Positions 1 through 5,242 of a stretch of DNA of 9,253 bases are shown piece after piece (positions within the stretch are counted from its first letter, which is position 1; each line of letters begins with the position of its first letter). This stretch comes from DASWIG01 sp036397835 (GTDB lineage Bacteria; Acidobacteriota; Thermoanaerobaculia; Multivoradales; J023), in NCBI GenBank assembly GCA_036397835.1, contig DASWIG010000018.1, positions 1 to 9,253 on the forward strand, read 5' to 3'. A program made the position numbers and the translations under genes. The notes under the pieces were generated by a model. The model searched no databases. It saw nothing but the letters and a program-made list of their open reading frames with translations, and was not told the origin of the DNA.

Positions 1-206
1 CTCGTGGCGCGCGTCGAGCTGCTCCTCGATGCCGTCGGAGGCGACCACGACGACGTCCCCCTCCTCGAGCGCCAGCTCGACCTGGGCGTACTCGGGCTCC
101 TTCATGCCGCCCACCGGCACGCCGGACGCCCGGATCTCCTCGATGGCGCCGCCGCGCACCAGGTAGGGATAGGGCAGTCCGGCGTTGGCGAGCGTCAAGG
201 TGCGGC
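1..206 (-). pseudogene. C-terminal part of a SpoIIE/PP2C-type serine phosphatase, out of frame with the GAF half and cut by the window edge
   Basis: Read on the minus strand with codons ending at position 1, this stretch gives a good SpoIIE (PP2C-like) phosphatase C-terminal segment: 'GRTLTLANAGLPYPYLVRGG', then 'ASGVPVGG', 'GDVVVVASDG' and 'IEEQLDARHE'. The NAG motif and the SDG metal-site Asp are typical of the second half of the SpoIIE fold. The first half, with the earlier metal-binding Asp motifs, is absent. Immediately upstream, in a different frame, lies a GAF domain that breaks off (195..518). The two are probably pieces of one GAF-SpoIIE signalling phosphatase joined by an internal deletion of several hundred bases, because both the rest of the GAF domain and the first half of the phosphatase are missing. 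The exact junction is uncertain, about 200..215. The protein runs off the left edge, so its true end is unknown. In this family such phosphatases dephosphorylate anti-sigma-factor antagonists or similar partners. Confidence 0.7.
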
Positions 207-518
207 CGCGGCGCCCACGATGCCCTGGCCGCGGCCGAAGCGCCAGTGCTCCACGACCTCGGGATCGATGCCCACGGCGAAGTGGAAGCGCAGGTCCTGG
301 CCGATCTCGTCCAGGAGCAGGACGCCGAAGGTGTTGAACGGGACGGTGCGTCGCAACAGCTCCGCCAGGCGTTCGAGGCCCGAGCTGAGGTCGAGGGAGG
401 CGTTCAGGTTCTCGACGCTGCGCAGCAGGCACGAGAGCGTCCCGAAAGGGGAGCCGCACGCGTCCTCGGGCTGCTCGGCCCCACGCTTGGAGTCCGTCTC
501 TTCGGCGACGGTGGCCAT
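195..518 (-). CDS. Truncated GAF-domain protein, N-terminal half of a broken GAF-SpoIIE phosphatase
   Basis: This is 107 aa. Residues ~30-105 look like a GAF sensor domain: a helical lead-in ('ENLNASLDLSSGLERLAELL'), a strand 'FNTFGVLLLDE', and the characteristic 'GRGQGIVGAAA' segment at 95-106. A normal GAF domain continues some 70-90 residues after that motif. Here the frame ends at once after 'GAAAA-P'. SpoIIE phosphatase sequence follows in another frame, so this is very likely the front of a damaged regulatory phosphatase. The ATG is at 518, 9 nt after the stop of the 113-aa gene, with only a weak ribosome binding site, so it probably belongs to the same transcript. It could still yield a short, probably unstable protein. 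GAF domains bind small ligands or mediate dimerisation; the ligand cannot be told here. The start is supported because the preceding gene ends directly before it. Confidence 0.6.
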   Translation of the reverse strand: MATVAEETDSKRGAEQPEDACGSPFGTLSCLLRSVENLNASLDLSSGLERLAELLRRTVPFNTFGVLLLDEIGQDLRFHFAVGIDPEVVEHWRFGRGQGIVGAAAAP

Positions 519-527
519 ACCGCTACT

Positions 528-869
528 CTATACGAAGGCGTCCGGAGTGACCGCATCGCGCCCTCCTGCACCCGGCCCCTCGAGCAGGAACTCAAGGGCG
601 CGCCGGCGACCTTCCGGCAGCTTCGACTCTTTCAATCGAGCCAGCAACCACGGCCGGGGGAAACGCCGCAGCGCGCTCCACGGCGCCTTGCGGAGTGCCT
701 CGTCGGTGTATTTGCGGGCGACTGCCGGATCACGCACCATCTGGGTGAGCTGGCCAACGTCCAGGTGCTTGAGGATGCCTGCGACGACGGGTATCTCGAT
801 GATCTCGCCGTCCTCCGTTGTGAGGGCGACCGTCCCCGAAGCCTCGACGTATCGATACGTCCTCTTCAC
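528..869 (-). CDS. Hypothetical 113-aa protein coupled to the nucleotidyltransferase gene
   Basis: I do not recognise this protein. The GTG start at 869 overlaps the TGA of the upstream nucleotidyltransferase (GTGA), and a GGAGGG ribosome binding site lies about 7 nt before it. Together these fix the start, giving 113 aa. Residues 1-30 look like a small beta element (MKRTYRYVEASG, then ALTTEDGEIIEIPV). Residues ~35-95 look helical and rich in Arg/Lys, Leu and Trp (VARKYTDEALRKAPW, PRPWLLARLKESKLPEGRR). The tail is Gly-rich and probably disordered. There is no signal peptide or membrane segment, so it is likely cytoplasmic. Strict coupling to an AbiEii-type gene makes it a candidate antitoxin or regulatory partner, although known AbiEi antitoxins are larger winged-helix proteins and usually precede the toxin. 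The role is inference only. Frame and composition support a real gene. Confidence 0.72.
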   Translation of the reverse strand: MKRTYRYVEASGTVALTTEDGEIIEIPVVAGILKHLDVGQLTQMVRDPAVARKYTDEALRKAPWSALRRFPRPWLLARLKESKLPEGRRRALEFLLEGPGAGGRDAVTPDAFV

Positions 870-1537
870 GTCTCGCCCTCCGATCGTAGGAGAGTCAGGA
901 GGTCGTCGCGCATCTGGATCGCGTCCTCGGGCTCTACATCGGAGTATGCTGCGAGATCCTTGAGTATCGCCCCATCTGTCCATCCGAGCAGCCGTTCGGC
1001 GAGCAGCAAGGCGTCTTGGTCCGCGACGGCCCGGCGGAGCAAAGCGCGCAGGTCCGGGCGGCGCCTCAGGACCGCGGCAAGGTCGACGAGATCCCGCGCT
1101 TCGAGGCGTTCGACGACGCACTGGACTTTGTCCGCCAGGTATCGATGCAGTGCGACTCGCATCATCGGTGGCGCGATGGTGGACGTCACCAGATCGCGGT
1201 CGGGGACGCTCTCGAAGCCGGCAAACACCTGGATCGTCACCTTCGCGCCTTCCTTCAGCTCCAACAATCCCGTGAATCCCGAGCCGAACGCATCGGGGGT
1301 TTCGAGCACCTCGACACGTCCCGGAAACGCTCGCTCGAGCTCCGCCAGAAGCGGTCTCGTGTCGGTGAGCGCCTCGCGGGTGTGGAAGTCCAGGTCGAAG
1401 GACTCCCGATGTCCGAGCTCCTCGAGCGCGATCGCCGAGGTGCCGGCCCAGTAGCACTGCGAGACCATCCGGGGACAGCGCCTCGAGATCTCGGCGAGAC
1501 CCGCTCGCAGCATCTCGTCGCGGGGTGCGGCGCACAT
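866..1537 (-). CDS. Nucleotidyltransferase of the AbiEii/AbiGii toxin type
   Basis: This is 223 aa. The N-terminal region holds the nucleotidyltransferase signature of the AbiEii (PF08843) family: 'YWAGTSAIALEELGHRESFDLDF' read as two pieces, with the GTS turn at 32-34 and the Asp pair D48/D50. A beta stretch follows (KVTIQVF, 99-105). Then comes the late motif, 'YLADKVQCVVERL' with D136-K137 and 'ARDLVDLAAVL' with R148-D149 and D152, which in this family lies in the helical C-terminal part. Family members are GTP- or CTP-using nucleotidyltransferases, several of them toxins of type IV or related toxin-antitoxin modules that modify tRNA or other targets. Two deviations stand out: the usual GG[S/T] is AGTS here, and the strand that often carries a third acidic residue reads VTIQV. 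The ATG at 1537 has only a weak ribosome binding site; a second ATG at codon 9 is possible. The stop overlaps the start of the 113-aa protein, its likely partner. Confidence 0.82.
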   Translation of the reverse strand: MCAAPRDEMLRAGLAEISRRCPRMVSQCYWAGTSAIALEELGHRESFDLDFHTREALTDTRPLLAELERAFPGRVEVLETPDAFGSGFTGLLELKEGAKVTIQVFAGFESVPDRDLVTSTIAPPMMRVALHRYLADKVQCVVERLEARDLVDLAAVLRRRPDLRALLRRAVADQDALLLAERLLGWTDGAILKDLAAYSDVEPEDAIQMRDDLLTLLRSEGET

Positions 1538-1550
1538 GCCGCGATCTTAG

Positions 1551-1655
1551 CCTACGCGACGGCGCCTGGTGGACGCCGCGGGCACCCAGTTGCCGCTCAT
1601 CAACGAGAGCCTCTTGGTGGCCGAGAGAGCGGCGCTCGGTGTGCGTGCCGAGTAA
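1551..1655 (+). pseudogene. Possible C-terminal remnant of an unidentified gene
   Basis: Between the nucleotidyltransferase start and the DUF4062 fragment, one plus-strand frame stays open for 34 codons and ends with TAA at 1653-1655. It has coding-like composition ('LVDAAGTQLPLINESLLVAE', then 'RAALGVRAE'). It has no ATG, no ribosome binding site, and an in-frame stop (TAG) at 1548. It could be the tail of a deleted gene, which would fit the other fragments nearby, or plain noncoding sequence. The opposite strand is also open here, so the assignment is weak. Confidence 0.22.
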
Positions 1656-1682
1656 ACCTGTCCGGTCCTAACTCCCCCGCCC

Positions 1683-1994
1683 ATGAGCATCACCCAGCGC
1701 GTCTTTCGCGTCTTTGTCAGCTCGACGTTCGACGATCTCATCGCGGAGCGAGACTCGTTGCACCGGCGAGTGTTCCCGCGACTGCGCCATCTTTGTGAGC
1801 GCCACGGCTACCGGTTCCAACCGATCGATCTGCGTTGGGGCATCACGGAGTCCTTCGCGCGTCGGCATCAGATCATGCGGATCTGTCTGTCCGAGCAGGC
1901 GGAGCCTGCCCTACACGGAGCTCCGCTTGTTGCGCAGAGAAAGGATATCACCGTTCGCGAGCGCAGCGAGCTAAGTTCTTCTGATCGAGCGTAA
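1683..1994 (+). pseudogene. N-terminal fragment of a DUF4062-domain protein
   Basis: The first ~71 residues (to about 1895) match the opening of the DUF4062 domain, a TIR-like fold found at the front of large NACHT, WD40 or TPR STAND-type proteins. The diagnostic pieces are 'FRVFVSSTFDDLIAERD' (8-24), 'VFPRLRHLCERHGY' (30-43), 'PIDLRWGITE' (47-56) and 'ICLSE' (67-71). In the family, the motif after ICL.E continues with 'I.RC.P.FI.LLGERYG'. Here it is lost and the frame drifts through unrelated sequence to a stop at 1994, overlapping the PIN remnant on the other strand. Full-length relatives run from several hundred to over a thousand residues, so only the first part of one domain remains. There is no Shine-Dalgarno before the ATG. 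I read it as the remnant of a probable defence or signalling STAND protein, not as a functional gene. Confidence 0.72.
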
Positions 1995-2229
1995 CCAGTG
2001 TGTAGCCGTAGACCAACGCTGTCGCCGCGATGAAGTGATCGGCCGGCTCGCCGTGTGGCAGAGTCAGCGTCTCGACTTTCCGGGCCACTTCGAAGGTGAA
2101 GGCAGCCTCTCCCATGGGCACCGTTTCGAGCGCCTGATCCACCCAATCCTGGTAGGCGCCGCGGATGCAGAATCGGCCCTTCCGGACCAGCAGAAGGGTC
2201 TCCCACAGGGAGATCGGGCGAGCCAACAC
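1948..2229 (-). pseudogene. VapC-like PIN-domain ribonuclease lacking its N-terminus
   Basis: The frame gives 93 residues from a nominal GTG. It matches the middle and end of a VapC-type PIN domain: 'RPISLWETLLLVRKGRF' (4-20) with the conserved Glu in SLWE, 'PHGEPADHFIAATALVYG' (58-75), corresponding to the usual DP.DR.I.ATA segment, and 'YTLVTLDQ' (76-83) with the late Asp. The first ~45 residues of a normal VapC (strand 1 with the DTH/DTS catalytic Asp and the following helices) are absent, and an in-frame TGA lies nine codons before the GTG. No VapB-type antitoxin is nearby. The C-terminus may also be a little short. In intact form, VapC cleaves RNA at specific sites as part of a type II toxin-antitoxin pair. 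Without the first Asp it should be catalytically dead. Its 3' end overlaps the DUF4062 fragment by 47 nt. Confidence 0.72.
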
Positions 2230-2314
2230 CGGCCGATCGCGTCGTCGCCGCGCTCACGGTAGACTGTCCCGCGAGCGCAGGACTGTCGGCCCAAGACCCA
2301 CGGAGGCGAGCGCC

Positions 2315-2328
2315 AAGGAAGAGGAGAG
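2315..2328 (+). promoter_or_regulatory. Strong purine-rich ribosome binding site before the leader ORF
   Basis: The run AAGGAAGAGGAGAG lies directly before the ATG at 2329. It is the strongest Shine-Dalgarno-like stretch seen at the head of the plus-strand operon, better than anything before the other start candidates except the AGGAGG at 2375-2380. It argues that ribosomes enter at 2329 and that the permease is then reached by coupling. Confidence 0.5.
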
Positions 2329-2388
2329 ATGGAAGCGGAGATCCTGGACCTGCCTTTCAGGTGCTCCGTCCGCGAGGAGGTGTCGTGA
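2329..2388 (+). CDS. 19-aa leader ORF overlapping the permease start
   Basis: A short ORF encodes MEAEILDLPFRCSVREEVS. It begins with ATG behind a strong ribosome binding site and ends with a TGA that overlaps the GTG start of the permease (GTGA). Because the permease, the amino acid transporter and the amidohydrolase are joined by the same kind of 4-nt overlap, this arrangement looks deliberate and not accidental. The peptide has no recognisable motif. It may act only to load ribosomes for the permease. Alternatively it could be all that remains of a larger upstream gene (for example the ABC ATPase one would expect), fused to its own last codons by deletion. It could also be chance, given the GA-rich sequence. 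Confidence 0.42.
   Translation: MEAEILDLPFRCSVREEVS
2375..2380 (+). promoter_or_regulatory. Ribosome binding site that decides the permease GTG start
   Basis: AGGAGG lies inside the leader ORF, 4 nt before the GTG at 2385. It favours 2385 over the in-frame GTG at 2361, in front of which no such site is seen. Confidence 0.55.
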
Positions 2389-3863
2389 CGCGGGCGCTGG
2401 GCGCCCTGGCGGGCTTCGTCGACGACCGGCTCAACCCGATCGTGGTCAAGGAGCTGCGCCAGGCGGTGCAGGGGCGCTTCGTCGCCGCCGTGCTGCTGCT
2501 CTTCCTGCTCTTCGAGCTGGGGACTCTGACCGTCTTCCTGCTCACCATCGAGCCCGCCGGCGTCGACTGGACCGCGGGCGGCAGCCGCGGGCGGGAGGTC
2601 TTCGCCTTCATCCTGGGCTTCCTCCTCTTCGTCACGGTCGTGACGCTGCCGGCCTACGCCGCCGTCCGGGTGTTCGTGGAGCAGGCCGGCGACAGCCTGT
2701 CGCTGGTCTTCGTCACCACCTTGCCGCCGGGGCGCATCGTGGCGGGCAAGCTCCTCGCCGCCCAACTGCTGGCGCTGGTGCTGTTCTCCGCCTGCCTGCC
2801 CTTCGTGAGCTTCACCTACTTCCTGCGCGGGATCGACCTGCCGTCGATCCTGGTGGTCTTCGGCTTCGGCTTCGTGGTGGTCACCACGGCGGTCCAGGCG
2901 GCGATCCTCCTGGCCTGCCTGCCGGCCAGCCGCTTCCTCAAGGTGATGCTCGGGATCGGCGGCCTGGCGGGCCTGGTCGTGGTCTTCAGCGTGACCGTCA
3001 CCGTGGGCATGGAGCTCGTCTCCGCCGGCGTCGGCAGCCGGCTCGGCACCCGCGACTTCTGGATTCCGGCCGGCGTCTTCCTGGGGATCGCCGGCTTCCT
3101 GGTGACGCTCGGCTACCTCGCCTCGGTGGCGCTGGTGTCGCCGGCGGTGGCCAACCGGGCGCCGCCGGTGCGGAGCTTCCTGAGCCTGACGTGGCTGGTC
3201 AGCGGCGTCCTGGTCGCCTATGAGGCGAGACGCTCGGCGAGCGACGACGAGCTCGGCGTGTGGACGGTCACCTGGGCCGCGGTGGCGGTGGCGGCCTGCG
3301 TGGTGGCGGTCGGCGCCCGCGACGAGATGAGCCGGCGGGTGGCCCAGGAGGTTCCACGGCCGCGCTGGCGGCGGGTGCCGGCGTTCTTCCTGTGGAGCGG
3401 CTCGGCCAACGGCGTGGCCTGGGCCGCGGCCCTGGCGATCCTCACCGTCGCCGCCGGCGCGGCCGTCGCCGCGCGCACGGCGGCTCCGAACGTCGACGAT
3501 TGGCTGTTCCCCGCCACCGGCCTGGCCGGCTACGGCTTCGCCTATTCGACCAGCGCTCTGCTGCTCCACCGCCGTTTCCTGGCGCGCCGTGTCCACCGCC
3601 GCTACACCTGGGTGCTGGCCCTGGCGCTGGCGGCGGCGGGGAGCGTGCTGCCGCCGATCGCCGGCTTCCTGGTCCTGGGCGACTTCGCCAGGTCGAGCGA
3701 CGCGCGCGCCTGGATGATCCTCAATCCGTTCGCGCCGTCCTTCGCCGAGATCGGCACGTCCGCCGCCTGGCTCGGTCTCACCTGGGCGGGGGCGATGGCC
3801 GCCCTGGCCGCGCCCTGGTTCCTGCGCCAGGTGCGGGCCTTCGCGCCGCCGGAGAGCTCATGA
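2385..3863 (+). CDS. ABC-2-type multi-spanning membrane permease
   Basis: This is 492 aa with about 12 predicted membrane segments (roughly 32-54, 73-95, 122-147, 154-178, 187-213, 227-251, 266-279, 294-310, 341-363, 375-395, 408-432, 462-482). The cytoplasmic entry 'RLNPIVVKELRQAVQGRF' (15-32) is the coupling-helix-like start seen in ABC-2 transporter permeases. 'LPPGRIVAGKLLAAQLLALV' (113-132) corresponds to their TPL..R.IV.GK..A motif after the second span. I chose the GTG at 2385 because AGGAGG (2375-2380) sits 4 nt before it and it overlaps the leader stop. The in-frame GTG at 2361 lacks a comparable site. No ATP-binding subunit is found in the window, so the ATPase must be encoded elsewhere or the protein works differently. 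The stop overlaps the start of the amino acid transporter (ATGA). The substrate is unknown; exporters of this type often move lipids, peptides or drugs. Confidence 0.75.
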   Translation: MTRALGALAGFVDDRLNPIVVKELRQAVQGRFVAAVLLLFLLFELGTLTVFLLTIEPAGVDWTAGGSRGREVFAFILGFLLFVTVVTLPAYAAVRVFVEQAGDSLSLVFVTTLPPGRIVAGKLLAAQLLALVLFSACLPFVSFTYFLRGIDLPSILVVFGFGFVVVTTAVQAAILLACLPASRFLKVMLGIGGLAGLVVVFSVTVTVGMELVSAGVGSRLGTRDFWIPAGVFLGIAGFLVTLGYLASVALVSPAVANRAPPVRSFLSLTWLVSGVLVAYEARRSASDDELGVWTVTWAAVAVAACVVAVGARDEMSRRVAQEVPRPRWRRVPAFFLWSGSANGVAWAAALAILTVAAGAAVAARTAAPNVDDWLFPATGLAGYGFAYSTSALLLHRRFLARRVHRRYTWVLALALAAAGSVLPPIAGFLVLGDFARSSDARAWMILNPFAPSFAEIGTSAAWLGLTWAGAMAALAAPWFLRQVRAFAPPESS

Positions 3864-5242
3864 CGACGAATTCGCCAGAACCCGAGAGCGCCCGCGACGC
3901 GACGCTGCGCCGCGTCATCCGACTCCCCCACGCCACCTCCCTGGTGGTGGGGACGATCATCGGCGCCTCGATCTTCGTCCAGCCCTCCGAGATCACCGGC
4001 CGGGTGCCCTCGCTCGCCGGCGTATCGCTGGTGTGGCTGGTGGCGGGCGTCCTGACCTTGTTCGGGGCCCTGGTCACCGCCGAGCTGGCCTCGGCGATGC
4101 CGCGGAGCGGCGGCGTCTACGTTTTCCTGCGCGAGACGATCTCGCCGCTGGCCGGCTTCCTCTGGGGCTGGGCCATGTTCTTCACCATGCACTCCGGCAT
4201 CATCGCGGCGATCGCCGTGATCTTCGCCCGTTACCTCGGCTATTTCGTGCCCCTCGGTCCGCTCGCGACGCGCCTCGCGGCGGTGGCGGCCATCGTGGTG
4301 GTGTCGGCGGTCAACTATCTGGGCGCCAGGCCCGGCAGCCGGCTGCAGACGGGGCTGACGGTGATCAAGGTCGCGGCGATCGTCCTCATCGTGGCCGTGG
4401 GCTTCGCCCTCGGCCCGCGGGAAGCGCTTGCCGCGCCGGAGGCCGTGACGCTGCTCGGCGGCGGCTCGTGGGGCGACTTCGCGGCGGCGCTGGTGGCCGC
4501 GCTCTTCGCTTTCGGCGGCTGGCACATGGTCACCTACAACGCCGAAGAGACGGTGGAGCCGGAGCGCACCATCCCGCGCGCCCTGCTGCTGGGCACCCTC
4601 ACGGTCACCGCGGCCTACGTGGCGCTCAACGCGGTCTACTTCCACGTGCTGCCGCTGGCGAAGGTGGTGGCGTCCGACCGCGTCGCCGCCGACGCCGCCG
4701 ACGCCGTCCTCGGCTCCGGCGGCGGCGCTTTCCTCTCGGCCCTGGTGGTGACGTCGACCCTGGGGGCGCTCGCGGGGATCGTGCTGGCGGGTCCGCGAGT
4801 CTACTTCGCGATGGCGCGCGACGGCCTCGTCTTCCGCCGAATGGCCGCGACCCATCCCGTCTTCCGCACCCCTCACGTCGCCATCGTCCTCCAGGGCGTC
4901 TGGGCCTCGGTGCTGGTGCTGACCGGCTCCTACCGCGTCCTCTTCACCCGCGTCGTCTATACCGAGTGGCTTTTCTTCGGCCTGATGGCCGTCGGCCTCT
5001 TCGTGCTGCGCCGCCGGACGGCCCCCTCGGGGGGGATCGGGGGGGAGCACACAGGGGTCGAGCGTCGATACTCGGTCTGGGGTTATCCCGTGGTGCCGGC
5101 GGTCTTCGCGGCGGCGGCCTTCGCGATCACCGTCAACCAGGTCGTGGCCGAGCCGTGGGAGAGCGCCACGGGCCTCGGGCTCGTGCTCTCGGGGGTGCCG
5201 GTCTACTGGATCGTGAGGCGGCGTGCGAGAATGGCGGCATGA
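3860..5242 (+). CDS. APC-superfamily amino acid permease
   Basis: This is 460 aa of APC type with about 12 membrane spans. Hallmarks are the unwound first helix 'VVGTIIGASIFVQPSEI' (29-45, with the G[TS].IG.GIF-like motif), 'AELASAMPRSGGVYVFLRE' (74-92), and the segment 'GWHMVTYNAEETVEPERTIP' (220-239), close to the LAT/SteT exchanger branch (Y..EE...PER.IPRA). 'GPRVYFAMARDGL' (311-323) is the conserved loop after span 8. The protein should import or exchange amino acids across the inner membrane. The start is fixed by an ATGA overlap with the permease and a GGAGAG site just before it. The stop in turn overlaps the amidohydrolase start. A cytoplasmic loop near residues 389-400 is encoded by two runs of seven G. 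The length is normal for the family. The exact substrate cannot be told, though the operon suggests something the amidohydrolase acts on or produces. Confidence 0.9.
   Translation: MTTNSPEPESARDATLRRVIRLPHATSLVVGTIIGASIFVQPSEITGRVPSLAGVSLVWLVAGVLTLFGALVTAELASAMPRSGGVYVFLRETISPLAGFLWGWAMFFTMHSGIIAAIAVIFARYLGYFVPLGPLATRLAAVAAIVVVSAVNYLGARPGSRLQTGLTVIKVAAIVLIVAVGFALGPREALAAPEAVTLLGGGSWGDFAAALVAALFAFGGWHMVTYNAEETVEPERTIPRALLLGTLTVTAAYVALNAVYFHVLPLAKVVASDRVAADAADAVLGSGGGAFLSALVVTSTLGALAGIVLAGPRVYFAMARDGLVFRRMAATHPVFRTPHVAIVLQGVWASVLVLTGSYRVLFTRVVYTEWLFFGLMAVGLFVLRRRTAPSGGIGGEHTGVERRYSVWGYPVVPAVFAAAAFAITVNQVVAEPWESATGLGLVLSGVPVYWIVRRRARMAA
5029..5045 (+). repeat. Two runs of seven G separated by ATC inside the permease gene
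   Basis: Positions 5029-5035 and 5039-5045 are each seven G, separated by ATC. A CCCCC run lies just before (5022-5026) and a GGGG run follows at 5054-5057. They encode Gly residues in a predicted cytoplasmic loop of the amino acid permease. Such runs can slip during replication or transcription, and they could form a G-rich structure or a C5/G5 hairpin. They may also be sites of sequencing error. Confidence 0.6.

Noticed and set aside
202..209. GCGGCCGC (a NotI-type site) at the GAF/SpoIIE junction, suggesting a cloning artefact
   Set aside because: Such 8-mers are common in DNA this GC-rich and no vector sequence is seen. It is kept only as a possible microhomology site.
1908..1935. Inverted repeat GCGGAGC...GCTCCGC (7-bp stem, 14-nt loop) between the DUF4062 and PIN fragments
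   Set aside because: There is no T-run on either side and the stem is short, so it is not convincing as a terminator or attachment site.
2230..2328. Promoter for the plus-strand operon (TAGACT near 2260-2265 as a -10)
   Set aside because: It matches only 4 of 6 bases and has no acceptable -35 box at the right spacing. A promoter is likely here but cannot be placed.
2064..5050. Two long minus-strand open frames (about 510 and 480 codons) opposite the permease and transporter genes
   Set aside because: The products are low-complexity Arg/Gln/Glu/His-rich strings with no recognisable domain and are explained by GC bias opposite real membrane proteins.
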